Part shown: piece after piece, positions 25,643 to 37,381 of the stretch
Position numbering within the stretch: position 1 is the first letter of the stretch
Layout: every line of letters starts with the position of its first letter
NCBI RefSeq assembly: GCF_010389155.1
Contig: NC_057763.1
Location: 32,904,645 to 32,968,644 of the forward strand
Source of the DNA: Erigeron canadensis
Lineage: Eukaryota > Streptophyta > Magnoliopsida > Asterales > Asteraceae
Direction: 5' to 3'
DNA: 64,000 nucleotides
Made by a program: the position numbers and the translations under genes
The notes under the pieces: generated by a model
What the model saw: only the letters and a program-made list of their open reading frames with translations
Told to the model about the DNA's origin: nothing
The model's database searches: none

Positions 25643-26015
25643 AATCTATGTTCAAAATTACCAAAAAAAAATACCCTTAATAATTAAAGGATAATAATAA
25701 ATCAACCTAATTGGTGTGCTTAAAGATATACCTAATAGTAAATGATGACATGTGGAAAAATCAGGAGACAAGATTAGAAATTTTGAATTAGTGAAATCCA
25801 CATGTCAAATTCTTAAGGTTTTAAGTTATTTTTAGACATATGAGTTAGGTTGATTAATCATTATACATAATTAAATTATACTATTAGTTTTTTATCTTTT
25901 AAAATATATTTATTAACCACTCAACGCAATCTCCATGACCAACAGTCTTCCCCCACCTGCCACCACCACACTGTCACCGTCACGAACACCGCCGCATTAC
26001 GCAGGTACTGTGTTA
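25643..26015 (+). mobile_element. Probable small Helitron, head-to-head with the previous one
   Basis: The plus strand has a candidate TC start (TCTATGTTCAAAATTACC, 25646 region) and a 3' end with a CCACC-rich tract, CGCCGCATTACGCAGGTAC, and a GTTAG terminus near 26011-26015. Boundaries are uncertain by several bases. Confidence 0.45.
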
Positions 26016-26840
26016 GTTACCTTTTTAAGACTTTTAAGCATTTTTTAAAATTCAAAATACTCGTTTCTATTAAAATTGCCTTTAAAAATTTATGTAAAGT
26101 TGTAGAACTAATTGTACCAATTTGTTGAAACTGTCATTCGACTCCGCCGCAACCACCATCAATCGCAGCCACCCTAGCCGGTGGCGATCGCTGTACTGCC
26201 ACCAATCGCCACCGTAGCCGGCACCGTCATCAATCACCACCATCTTAGCATCTTTGTGAAAATATCGTATCGTAATCTATAACTATTATATAAAAATAAT
26301 ATCATATCGTTAAAAATTATATATTTTTATATTTGAAATTACCATTTTAGTCTTTCCTGATTTGACATGTTATAGAGGTTATACTCATATAGGTGTAAGT
26401 ATTTTGAATGCTTTTACATTACATTTTCGGAGAAAATGTGAATTTTCACAAATGTCATAAGATTCAGTGTACATTATCTTAAATAAATCTTTGTTATAGA
26501 GTCTATTAGACAAGTAAGTCATATTTTCATTAAGTTCCTCATTGCTAAAACATAAACTTAAGATTATGATTTTCAAGTCAAATTCTTCTGACTTACTTTA
26601 AGGCATGCTAATAAATAACTAATCCACCTAAGTAGAGAAAGAAATATTGTAACCACGTCATTAGGTGTGAAAAGATTGAAAAAAAAAATTACAATAACAA
26701 AACGTGTATAAATTTGTAGTGAAACCGTGTCGTTTAGTTGGAGTGTAAGATTGTAGGGGGGAAAAAAATCAAAAAAGGAAAAGCGAGGTTGGGGTGTGGA
26801 AGAGTAGTTGAAAGAGAGCACAAAAGTTTTAAACAACAAA
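26016..26840. other. Intergenic
   Basis: Contains CCACC/CACCAT-rich sequence at 26140-26250 that looks like another Helitron interior, then AT-rich unique sequence. No coding frame supported. Confidence 0.4.
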
Positions 26841-26914
26841 TAGTCCCGGCGGGGCTCGAACCCGCGACCTTCGGCTCATAAGACCAACGCTCTAACCAAC
26901 TGAGCTACGGGACT
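26841..26914 (-). tRNA. trnI-UAU: tRNA-Ile, anticodon UAU
   Basis: The 74 bases fold as a full cloverleaf: acceptor AGTCCCG/CGGGACT, D arm GCTC...GAGC, anticodon stem TTGGT/GCCGA with loop CTTATGA (anticodon TAT), T arm GCGGG/CCCGC with loop TTCGAGC, discriminator A. Internal boxes A and B (GGTTCGAGCCC) are intact and a T-run follows downstream. There is no intron after the anticodon. It reads AUA codons. The D arm, loops and stem pairings look functional, with two G-T pairs in the anticodon stem. Confidence 0.92.
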
Positions 26915-27893
26915 TTTATTGTTCAATAGGGAAAGTAATTTATATTTACTGTAATAAACCTAGCAAAATTAACATACTAATTTATGGATTCGCGCGCGTA
27001 TGTTTGCATTGCAGGCTTGCAGCTATTCTTTTTACAAGAGGCGTGCCGCGCTGCAAACATGTTTATTTCGATCCCGCGTATGCATTAATCATATCTCTCG
27101 ATCTATTAGGTGGCATTCATAAAATGAAATTCAATAATTACAACTTTTTACAATTTATATATTAGTCCTTCTCAAAGATAATTCTGTGATCTGCAAATAT
27201 TTTAATCAATCAACCATCATATACTTCAATGACTCCCTCTTTTTATTTTATCTGCAAACATGAATTTTATATTATCAATCTATTTAAAATATCATCATCA
27301 TCAATAATTAATCATGGAGATTTTCATTTATCAGATTAATGGAAAAAAAGTCCGACTTAAGATGCGACTTCTTCATCCTTCGTTTGATTTGGCTGCTCTA
27401 CTTATTAATTTGGTATGGTATGATATGATGATTTTAATTGATTATGAATTATATGAATTATGGTATTTATTATCAATCTAATAAACATAAACATAAATAA
27501 TTTTTAATTTTTTATGAAAAAAACGTAATTGCAAAATTTTTTGCTTTAAAATATGTCAATTTAGGTCTATATTGTGTATAATCTAAATCAATAACTATTA
27601 TTATTATTTATTTGTCAACCAACTAGGCAGAAATATCGATTCATATATAAACCCTTAAATTTGTTAGTGGCTATCTTAAACAACGATTGTTTTTCCCTAT
27701 AATTTAGGGAAATTTGTTATACTGGATTGTATCAAATCCGATTAATTTAACTTCCTGTGCGGGTTTAAATCTTAATTGTATTATTATATAATTTAAATAA
27801 GTTTAAACACATCATAGTTGATGGGGAGTTATTATCTGATAAGCTTATTTAAAATTCAATTCCCGTTTTTGTTGTAAATTTAGTTATCTACAA

Positions 27894-27936
<43 letters not shown>

Positions 27937-28013
27937 GTCATTTACCATCTGCTAAATCACACACTTAATTGCATACTTTCTTTTACAACTCCCTGCATAG
28001 TTCATACCCCAAA
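26915..28013. other. Intergenic, upstream of the RPA/helicase pseudogene
   Basis: AT-rich, with a (TA)n tract at 27896-27936. It may contain the 5' end of the Helitron that carries the next gene, but a definite TC terminus could not be placed. Confidence 0.4.
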
Positions 28014-30524
28014 ATGGAGAGAGGTTACTCTTTGTTGTCAGAAATCAGTGATGTGAAAGATACTTGGCGTATTAAGGTACATGTAGGTCGCATGTGGACA
28101 CAACCAGGATGGAAAAAGGATATTAAAGAAGGAAGTCTTGAAATGATTCTTATTGATAAACGGGTAATATTATATTACACTTTGATTATGTTTTCATACT
28201 CTAATTCCTTGCTTTTTTTCATAATAATAATTAGACTGCTTAATGTGTTTTTTGTTCTTTTTTAATGTTCTATACAAATATAGGGTACCAAGATGCATGC
28301 TACCATCAAGAAAAACCTGCCCAAGTTGAAGCACATGTTGCAAGAGTCCCGTTATTATCTGATAACAAACTTCAACGTTGGTGATTCTACCAGCAAGTTC
28401 ATGATGGTCAATAATGAAGCCTGCATCAACTTCTATCGCAACACAAGTGTAAGACCTTGCATCAGCGATGTTGATTATGGTAATGGTTTGGTGTTCACTT
28501 CTTTCGAAGACATAGCAGCCTTTAGGGTCGTCACTAAGTACCCCATTGGTACGTACATTATTTATTTTTTTCTACTAATTACATAACTACAAATGACCTA
28601 AACATAAATTTGGTGCTTTTCTTTGCAAGATATCATTGTGGAAATTGTTGGACGTGGAAAAATCACCAAATACACTAAAGATAACAAGCAAAGCATGCGT
28701 CTGCATCTACAACTGATGGATTTAAGGTTTGTTACAAAATATACACACCAATCATAATCAGTATGCATATTCTGTCAATTATATATTATAATATTTGCAT
28801 ACTGCAGTGGCATTCTTATGAATTGTGCTCTATGGGGAGATTACGCCCATCAAGTTGATAACTTTTTCAAAGATCCAAAGAATGACGGTCGTGTTGTGAT
28901 TGTTATTCAACTTGCGAAGTTGCGCATCTGGGATGGTATTCTACTAAAAAGAAATATGTTGTTTCTTAATATATTCTTTGAGATTAAAAAGTTTTTGTTA
29001 TGATCAATGTGTTAACTCATTTCGTCTTTTAATATTGCATTAGGTGAACCACAATTGGATAACTGTATGTTTGGTACCCGTATTTAGATGAACTCTGACA
29101 TGCCTGAAACTAAACACTTCATCGATAAGTATGTCTCATTATACTTATAAGCATATATACTATATTATTATTTATCTATAAGAATATGGTGCGAATTAAT
29201 TTTGGGACTCATATTTTTTTTAAGCTCAATTGAAATCAATGGTGTGGTCTTTGGTGACACCAACTACAAGGTCCCTCTCATAGATCAGGAACAAGCTGTG
29301 TCCGCTCCTGGTGATTGGACTCTGCACATGGAGAGGACTGACATCAATGACCTTGATGATTTTAATAATGTGAGTCGGTTTTCCATTGTTCCACTTCTAA
29401 TGATGTAGTTTTGTTCTGTCACTTAACATATATGTATCTTAAAATTTAGGAAACTGTTTGTTTGGTCTATGGAATGATAAGAGCTGTGCAATCCGAACAT
29501 AATTGGTACTATCTTGCACATCGGAAATGCAACAGGATTGCTCAAAAAGTTGAAGATGTGGATTTAACAAAGGTTGACTACTTTAATACTGATAACCATC
29601 CATACCATTGTGAACACTGTCAAGCTAATGTGTCTGATGTTCTCCCGAGGTACTTATGTACTCATACTTAAACACTAATGTATTACCTATGTCTTTGTTG
29701 CATACCAGACTCATTCATTCGTAAACAATCGTTTTAGGTTTCGTGTCAGGGTAAGGGTGCAGGATAACAGTGGCACTGCATCTTTTCTCCTGTTTGACAG
29801 AGATGTTAGAAGCATAATATATACCTCTGCTGAAGACATTTTCGGTAAAATTAAAAAGGTAACTGCAATCTACATGCACCTTAATACAAAATCTTTTTGT
29901 TGCTTTCTTTGTATTTACATTAGCTTACACACTAATTGATTGATGGGGATGGAAAAGGTATATTACAGTTCTGACAGCATATGTCCAACCGATGAATGTG
30001 ATGCTTTTGAAAGGTCATTGTACACTTCGGATATTCTTAATGCAGTCAAGTTATCTGGCATTCCAAACCACATTTTAACTCTTAAGGTTGGAGTCCCAGT
30101 CATGTTACTCTGAAACATAGACCAAGCAAATGGTTTGTGCAATGGCACCAGATTGCAGATTACGAAGTTGGGTGAGCATGTTATTGAAGCTAAAGTGATA
30201 ACAGGATGCCGTAGCGGTGATATTGTCCACATCCCTAGAATGAAATTGATTCCTTCGGATCATAAAATCCCTTTTAGACTGCAGAGAAGACAGTTTCCTA
30301 TTGCTGTTTGCTTCGCAATGACTATAAACAAGAGCCAGGGTCAGTTGCTTTCCCAAGTGGGTTTATTTTTAAAAAAATCGGTTTTTAGTCATGGACAACT
30401 ATATGTAGCCGTGTCGCGGGTCAAGAGCAAGAAAGGTTTGAAGGTGTTGATTCGTGATGAAGACAATAAGCCATCCAACAAGACTAGAAATGTGGTTTAC
30501 AAGGAGGTGTTACAGAATTTATGA
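28014..30524 (+). pseudogene. Helitron-type RPA1-like / PIF1-helicase fusion, decayed
   Basis: Apparent exons: 28014-28163, 28284-28548, 28630-28726, 28808-28935, 29044-29128, 29225-29369, 29450-29649, 29738-29858 and about 29959-30524. Splice sites are GT-AG and phases agree. The first eight exons encode a replication protein A large-subunit-like chain of OB folds (DUF223-like start; zinc-ribbon-type HRKCN...YHCEHC in exon 7). The last exon switches to the C-terminal end of a Helitron PIF1-like helicase: VGVPVML, GLCNGTRLQ, AMTINKSQGQ and HGQLYVAVSRV (helicase motifs V-VI). Single-base stops occur after GTRI (exon 5) and after PVMLL (helicase part). The N-terminal Rep nuclease and helicase motifs I-IV are absent. 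Helitrons of plants commonly carry RPA genes, so this is best read as a broken, internally deleted Helitron. Confidence 0.8.
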
Positions 30525-31085
30525 TTTTTTAGTTATCTTTGTTTTCGTTCCTCTGCATTTTGGAAAAACTAATAATGTTAAGACTTTTCTTTACTGTTTT
30601 TGCATGCACTATTTGCTATTGTTAAGTTATTTTATGAATTTTAATTCCAATTTTATTTATTACCTTTTACAATGCCATGTTTTAAACGTTGATTCATTTT
30701 TTTGGAACAAGTCTCTGCTTCCTACAACACATACAAACTACAATAGTTAAAGATTATTGTCCCGGTGTACGCATAAGTCATTGTTAGAAGTGGCAGTATA
30801 GGCGTGTTGCATAAAGGGTCAAAACAGTTTATTGCATTTGCTGGTGCATATGGGTTTTTGAAGTTCTTTGAGCAGGCCCTCTGATTAAAATTTCGTCCTT
30901 TTGGATAATTGGCAATACGTTTAGAAATGAGTTTATGTAGTTGCAGAGCTTGATGATCGTTTCAGAAGCTGGATTTCTGTCTTCCTAACTTTATAAATAT
31001 CTATCATTTCTCATCTACACCATGTATATAACATCTAAAATTAAAACTTTATGAACCCCGTGTGTTAACACCGGTCTACATCTAG
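30525..31085 (+). mobile_element. 3' tail and terminus of the RPA/helicase Helitron
   Basis: Non-coding tail after the helicase stop. It ends with a weak hairpin, CCGTGTGTTAACACCGG (near 31058-31074), then CTAG at 31082-31085 and a host T: the layout of a Helitron 3' end. One arm of the hairpin has lost a base. Confidence 0.6.
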
Positions 31086-31336
31086 TTCTTTTTACAACAA
31101 ACAAAGAAGCGTGATTCAAACCTACGACATAAAACATGTCAACTTGATTTTTACTTCATGAATTGATATTATGAATTGATATCTCAAACAAAAAGAATTA
31201 TTATTACTATATGTTTATATATATAGTTTTTAAAAAATTTCATTATTTTTTTGAAATGAGTGAGAATTTCTTACCCAAGCTAACCCTATTGTTTGTATAT
31301 GTATCATATATTCTTCATGTAATGTTAAATATAATT

Positions 31337-31590
31337 GCCCTCCGTACTATATTAAGGGTCCTATTTTAATTTTTGACTCTTTTTTTTTTCAACTTTGACC
31401 GTAATATATTTGTTTATGTTATATAACACTTGATAAAACATATATCAATCGATTGAGTTTTAAATGTATTTTTCATTGATATAACTTTCATTAAATAATA
31501 TATAAACAAACAATTATATTTATAGACAAAATCGGAAAAAAAAAAGATTTGACCAGTCAAAATAGAACAATTAAAATGAGATGATTGAGT
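31337..31590. mobile_element. Stowaway-type MITE
   Basis: The left end has CCCTCCGTACTATATTAAGG and CTATTTTAATTTTTGACT. The right end, reverse-complemented, reads CTCAATCATCTCATTTTAAT and TGTTCTATTTTGACT. These pair as terminal inverted repeats close to the Stowaway consensus (CTCCCTCCGTCC...). Non-coding, about 250 bp. Confidence 0.7.
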
Positions 31591-31624
31591 ATTTTTTATC
31601 ATGTTAAATATTACTTTATCAATA

Positions 31625-31922
31625 TCTATAATCCCTTATAAAGAGGATTGAGTTTAAGAAATTCAGCATAATTTTTGTTCCCAAAATACCCCCACTTTAT
31701 TTCTAAAGTTTCAAACTTATCCTTTCACACAAAAAAAAACCACACATCCTAGAAATACATATCCACGCAAACAAAAAACCCACCGGTGTCTTTCTTTATT
31801 TTTCTTCTGATGCCGCCGACGCCAGAATCAAATCCCCACCGGTGTCTTTTTTTTTTTGTTTTTCTTTCATGTTTCGTATGCGATCGCCATATAGCAGCCG
31901 CAACGCGCGGGCACCGGGCTAG
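31625..31922 (+). mobile_element. Small Helitron with canonical ends
   Basis: Starts TCTATAATCCCTTATAAAGA after a host A (31624). Ends GCCGCAACGCGCGGGCACC then GGGCTAG, with CTAG at 31919-31922 followed by a host T. Both ends and the A/T insertion site fit the Helitron rule exactly. 298 bp, non-coding, with a short CACCGGTGTC direct repeat inside. Confidence 0.82.
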
Positions 31923-32102
31923 TAGTTGGTAAATTGGGTTGACAACGAAATACGATCTACTTTTTAGCCTATTGGTAAGCATTGAGAACATCCGTATGTG
32001 ATATGTACGCAAATACCATATACTCAACTTTTTTCCAAAGAACTAGTATTTAACCAAATTCGGATTCATGACTCATACGTCAACTCGTATCTTCTGTACT
32101 TC

Positions 32103-32386
32103 TATATTATTTTTTATACTATAGAGGGGCACCCACGCAATGCGGCGGTGTTGGCGACGACGGGTGGTGGTGGCAGCGATAACGGTGTGATTATTAATGT
32201 AAAAATATAAGTGATTCACTAATGAAACCCTAATTCAGATGGCGGAGCATTTGTTTCCATAGAAGGATACTGATGGAGTATTAGATATGTATGAAGATAA
32301 TATAAAGTGTCAAGGGCAAATTCGGTATTTTAAAAACGGAATAACTTAATTTAAAAAGGGGGCTTTTGCTTTATTAGGGAGTCTAG
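32103..32386 (-). mobile_element. Small Helitron (minus)
   Basis: The minus strand begins TCTAGACTCCCTAATAAAGC near 32386 and ends with a GGTGG-complement CCACC tract, CACCGCCGCATTGCGTGGGT near 32113-32132. The exact CTRR end is not clear. Confidence 0.5.
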
Positions 32387-32626
32387 ATATTATTTTTTAT
32401 ATTATAAAGAAAATAACCCCCCTTGTTGAAAGTTAAATGGGAGAATTGTCTAAAATGCCCTTATGGGTTAAATTACATTATAAGTCCTTTATATTTTAAA
32501 ATATCTTCAGTAACTCTTTACGCCATCAATTATCTACACCACTCGACGTCGCCTCTACCACCAACAATCGCCTCCACCACCACACCGTCGCCGTCATAAC
32601 CACCGCCATATTGCGCGGATAACGTG
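32387..32626 (+). mobile_element. Small Helitron (plus), head-to-head with the previous
   Basis: From the shared TCTAGA region it runs through AGGGG-type and ATTTTAAAATATCTTCAG words also found in the 25386-25635 copy. It ends CCGCCATATTGCGCGGATAA then GTGCTAA (a CTRR-type CTAA) near 32623-32630. Confidence 0.5.
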
Positions 32627-32630
32627 CTAA

Positions 32631-33630
32631 GATATAGTGCTAATATTAGATCAACTTCACAAAGAGTCTTCTGGCCCGATTGTTGTCGACTTGTAGGTGT
32701 TCAACTGTGAGCAGCGTGAATACCAAGTACATGAGTACCAACTTCATCATTCATGATGAAAAGATTTGTAGACATAATTGTTTTCTATATAGATGTTTGT
32801 AAAATGTTTATTATATTGTCGATTACTTCACTACATTCTATTTTTACATTTCTGTCCATTTTATAACTTTTCTCTTACACACAGCTCCACATTGTATTAC
32901 TATAGATCATTTTTAAACTACACGCTGACAATCAAAATAATAATTTTTAAACACAACTATTATGCAGAAACAAATAAAATTATCCAAGCCGTTCAACGTA
33001 CGGGTCTTAACTTATGTCGAATGAGAGATAAAGGAAAGATGAAACGAAAAGGGAAAGAGCGGAAAAAGAGTAGACAGCTGCAAGACCAGGTACAGAGAAT
33101 CAACCAAAACTAGGAAATCAACTTCTAAGCAGAAAGAAAGAAGCAAATTGGCTCGTATACAACATAAAACATGATCTTTGTCGAGATCAACCAAGACCAC
33201 ATATTGGATTGACTAGAATTCATATTTGACTACATTAATTATTCGCACATGCATATGGTAACATTCATTAGATTTACAGCGCTATTCAATTAAGTAATTT
33301 CCTAATCCGATATATCTTAATTGAATAACTAAGTTTCTTTAATACCAACTATTGTTTTACACGCAGCAAACATTTATTAGATTAGATTTGCTACCACTTT
33401 TATTATCTTATTTTAAAAGAGGATTCCCGAAATAATCATTCGTTATGATTTTTTCATATCTTATTACTTCAGATAATATTTTACAACAGCTATATAGACC
33501 AAAATGTGCTATTTATTTACGATAAACTACCCAATTTAATATCTTTTATATACATTTTACATATTCAATAGTAGCTAATTTGGAATTTAACGTCAATATA
33601 TATATATATATATATACGAGTATATATATA
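32631..33630. other. Intergenic
   Basis: AT-rich. A 106-codon open frame at 32793-33113 has no recognisable domain, no signal of selection that I can see, and a biased, low-complexity composition. I treat it as chance. (TA)n at 33597-33630. Confidence 0.4.
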
Positions 33631-33631
33631 T

Positions 33632-33812
33632 AGGGAAAGGTTCATTTGATAACTATTGACATATGAACATAGGTAATTATAACTTTTAACTTGATAGTTC
33701 ATATGTGAACGAATATGTTTGCATATACCATGCACATATGAACATCAAGTTATAATATAAAAGTTCTCACGGTTCTTACAATTCAAAAGGTTCTCACATG
33801 AACATTTTCCTA
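33632..33812. mobile_element. Small MITE with terminal inverted repeats
   Basis: Left AGGGAAAGGTTCATTTGATA and right (reverse strand) AGGAAAATGTTCATGTGAGA form imperfect inverted ends, flanked by TATATATA. The interior is palindromic (CATATGAACAT / GTTCATATGTG). Confidence 0.55.
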
Positions 33813-34126
33813 TATATATATATAAGGTAAATGCGTGAGAATCCTATGGTCTTATGTACCGTTTTGGTACCCAGAGCCCACACTGCATAGAACTCATGCA
33901 GGGTGACTCACCATTCTCACACATGGGTCACTAAATATAATTTCTCATCTTGCTTTTGACAAAATTTAAACTTGTGACTTGCAGCCTTCATCTGTGGATC
34001 CATATAGTAAACCCTTGAACTATTAAATTCTGAATTTTTAGGTAATGGAAATGTTAAATGATTAAGTATTTTAAAAAAAAGTGGGTTTACACTACCTTTT
34101 GTGAAGATTAAAAACTCTAAAGGAAA

Positions 34127-34396
34127 CTAGACGTATATTCGCTTGATGCGGCGACACACGATCGTATTATCGGTAGCGGTGTGGTGGTGGTGGTGGCCAT
34201 GACAACGACGACAGTGACGGTGGTGGTGGCGGCAATGGATGGTGGCGGCGTGAATGGTGAGCGGTGGTGGTGGCGGTGGTTGTGGTGCAATTATTAATAT
34301 AAAAGTATATGGTGTAGTGGTGATATTGGTTGTTAAAAGAACGATGCCTACCTACATATGACATATCACATATGGAGAGATATATATGATCATAGA
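34127..34396 (-). mobile_element. Probable Helitron end region with GGTGG-rich interior
   Basis: On the minus strand CCGCATCAAGCGAATATACG is followed by TCTAG, with CTAG at 34127-34130 and a host T. The interior is dominated by CCACCACC on the minus strand. The 5' TC end is uncertain; TCTATGATC near 34397 is a candidate. Confidence 0.45.
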
Positions 34397-34399
34397 CAT

Positions 34400-35310
34400 A
34401 AACATACTAATCATGTTAGGTCTCTCCTAACAATGACATCTTTCTCGTCTCTTCTTCACTGTCACATCAACTTCATATCACTTATTCCACATTTTCACAT
34501 CTCATGGCACATTCCTGGCAACAACACCTATTTCTCATTTTAATTTTCATCACAACTTTATTATTTTTAATTAATTAAATACAAAATAAATCATTATAAT
34601 CATTTATTAAATAAAAAAATAAAACATTGCACCAATTTCATTTGTTTTGACGGTAGTTTGATGGGGGTTTCAAATGTGTACGAGTAAAGCCTTGTGAAGT
34701 CGATGGTGCAACCTTTTATCCTGAATTCACGTCTATACACTTGGCTATGAGTTGCTCGTTTTCTCTGCAGATGAAGAATTAGTCAATGAAAAATGCAGAT
34801 GATCGAATAAATTTTCCTATATATCGTTAATGGATAATTGAAATTGATTATTTGTTTTAAACATTGTAGTAATATTTGCATTACTAAAATTGTTTAAACG
34901 CCTTTGTCCGCTTTGTAGTTAGTTTTTATACATGTGTATTTATAATGATAAATTAGTTGAAATAAAAATAGAGAAAAGCTAAATACAGCTCTAAGGGCTG
35001 TATTTAATGTGCATAAAAAAACTTGTACCTTCCATATTAAAAGTCCTCCCCTTGATTTTCATGGTAAATGTACAAACAATTTATGCACCTTAAACACAAC
35101 TCTAAAGGCTGTATTTAACAAAACCCATAAAAATAAAAGTTATCATGTGTTAATACAACCGCGGACAGTTTAAGGAAAAAATATTCCAATGTGTTAGTAA
35201 TTTCTACAGGGGCTACAACTTTTTGAATTAACATGGATATATTTTCATATAAAAATGTAAAAGTCTTCATTGCTAATTTACAAAATTCTCACATAAGAAA
35301 TATAAAAATC
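34400..35310. other. Intergenic, left of the retrotransposon
   Basis: AT-rich. At 34985-35130 there are facing words, TACAGCTCTAAGGGCTGTAT and AACTCTAAAGGCTGTATTTA, on related arms, perhaps a small decayed MITE. No gene. Confidence 0.4.
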
Positions 35311-35315
35311 TTTAA

Positions 35316-36582
35316 TGTTTGAACCTAAATTAATTGGCTCAGTGACGATTGAGATTAAGGGCCACAATCATTATGACTCCTGATAAATCAGTGCGAACCT
35401 AACAAACTCTTAGCGAGTCTAAGGTGATAGTGATTGTGTGATGATTTTGATATGATTGATTTTTGGTTGATTGTGAGCATTGAATGAGATTGAATTTAAT
35501 GTGAATTGAATGTGTCCTGACAATTCCTTACATGAGTATTTATATAGGAATAATCAGGAGAATGCCAAACCTCTTTCTAAGATTCACCTACAGTGAATAT
35601 ACCTTTTGTAGTAATAATGTAACGTGTACGTATTTGTAAACATATTCATTTATAAATGTGCTCGTATATATCAAGTAAGATATAATGTATAAGATTTGCA
35701 AGTCTGTGTGTTAGAAAAACCTAACAACCAGTGTGTCTCATACATTACTCGAGCAACATATATTTAAGTAAAGAAGCATTGTCATATCACGAGTATATGT
35801 TGATATATCTCGAGCAGGAGGTATTTAAAAGAGTTATATTGGCCCATAAAGGAGGTCTGGCCCATTAGGTTAAAACATGACCAGCCGCTCCATTCTCTCA
35901 ATTGTATATATTTTGAGCAAGGCCATCGAAGACCGGGCATCTCCTATCAAGTCCTCTTAGTGATTGTCATATCTCGAGTTACCATATCTCGAGCTCACAG
36001 TTTCTAGCCCTTCCTTTCTTGCTATATCTCGAGCCTGGCAAGGCCTTCTTTGTAACGGTCATATCTCGAGCCTTTCTTGTCATATCTCGAGCCTTTCTCC
36101 AATTTTTGTAAGTCGATCCCTTATATATATATATTTCAGGTATTCTTAGTGTGTCAAATCTTGTTTCTACTATCTTTGTCTCGAGCCCCTTATATACATC
36201 TCAAGCCTTTCAAGTCCATCTCGAATCCCTCATATTAAGTAAAATCCTTTAATTTGAAAATATACATATAATATATATATATATATTTCGGGTATTCGAT
36301 ATTGATCTCGAGCATCTCTATCTCGAGTATATTGGGTATTCGATATTGCCCTCTGTAACTCGAGCTCTCTATCTCGATTATATTGGGTATTCGATATTTC
36401 CCTCTGTAACTCGAGCTCTCTATAGGGTATTCGATATTGCCCTCTGTAACTCGAGCTCTCTATAGGGTATTCGATATTACCCTCTTGTAACTCGAGTATC
36501 TCTATCTTGAGTCCCACTATTATCCGATGGTTTAATGTTTCAAGTATACATGTTTAATCTCGTGGATATCTATACACGATCA
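35316..36582 (-). repeat. 3' LTR (left on the plus strand)
   Basis: Matches the right LTR from TGTTTGAACC to ACACGATCA. Contains many ATATCTCGAG words, and near its end about four tandem units beginning GGGTATTCGATATTGCCCTC. It is about 35 bp longer than the other LTR, chiefly through one more repeat unit. Confidence 0.93.
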
Positions 36583-36594
36583 AATCCCCCCAGT
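36583..36594 (-). other. Polypurine tract
   Basis: Minus-strand AACTGGGGGGATT directly abuts the 3' LTR, where plus-strand DNA synthesis would be primed. Confidence 0.7.
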
Positions 36595-37381
36595 TTACAT
36601 ATAACAAGATCTTAGTCTTTATATGTAAACTCATCTTCATATAAAAATTGTGACCGATTTTGTGTGTGAACTTATGTACCTTTTCCCAAATTCCATCTTC
36701 AGGTGACTGACGAAGAAGGAGGAAAACGCCTGGCTTAGTGGGATCCTAAGCAACCTTTTAATTCTTCTATCTTGCAAAGGTGTACATCTCTTAAATTTAA
36801 CTTTGTTTTTAAGTTGTATTTTATTTGCTTAGTAGGTTTCTTGAAAGAACACCTTTATTATTCCCAGATGTAGGTGAACTTTTGGAAGAAACAATATTTC
36901 TTTTCTTGTAAGTAATTAATAACTTTTGGTTTTAAACAAAAGAATATTCTTCTTGGCTTGTGTTCCACTGCAGAAAATAAGTCAGTTTGGTGTTTTGTTT
37001 GGGTTTTTCATGGCATTAAGCATATTCTCAACCCAAGACTTTACTTATGTTTCCAAACAAAGTTTTTGATGATGTTTCTGCCGAATGCATATCACCATAT
37101 TTTTATACATGTGCAAGGAATATATATATTCTACCATGACTTGATGATCTTATAGGTAGATTTAGCTATATAAAATTGTTGTGACAATTGTGGGATTTTT
37201 ATGTATTTTGTCATTGCTCCATGTTTGTATTGTTAGGCAATATATGGTTTGTCCCATATGTATCTGATGCTATATGCAATTTTTGTGTATCTACTAAATA
37301 TGTTATGGACCTTATTTAGGATTGCCCTTTTTGCCAGGTAGCCCCTCTTGGACTTGTTTTCTAAAGATTTAGACTTTCACT
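36595..37381. other. Element-internal non-coding region before the antisense gene
   Basis: Should contain the promoter and leader of the plus-strand extra gene. No further coding sequence recognised. Confidence 0.4.

Noticed and set aside
27896..27936. Possible replication or attachment feature
   Set aside because: Plain (TA)n microsatellite.
32793..33113. 106-codon open frame
   Set aside because: Low-complexity, AT-driven composition, no domain and no splice partners; judged chance.
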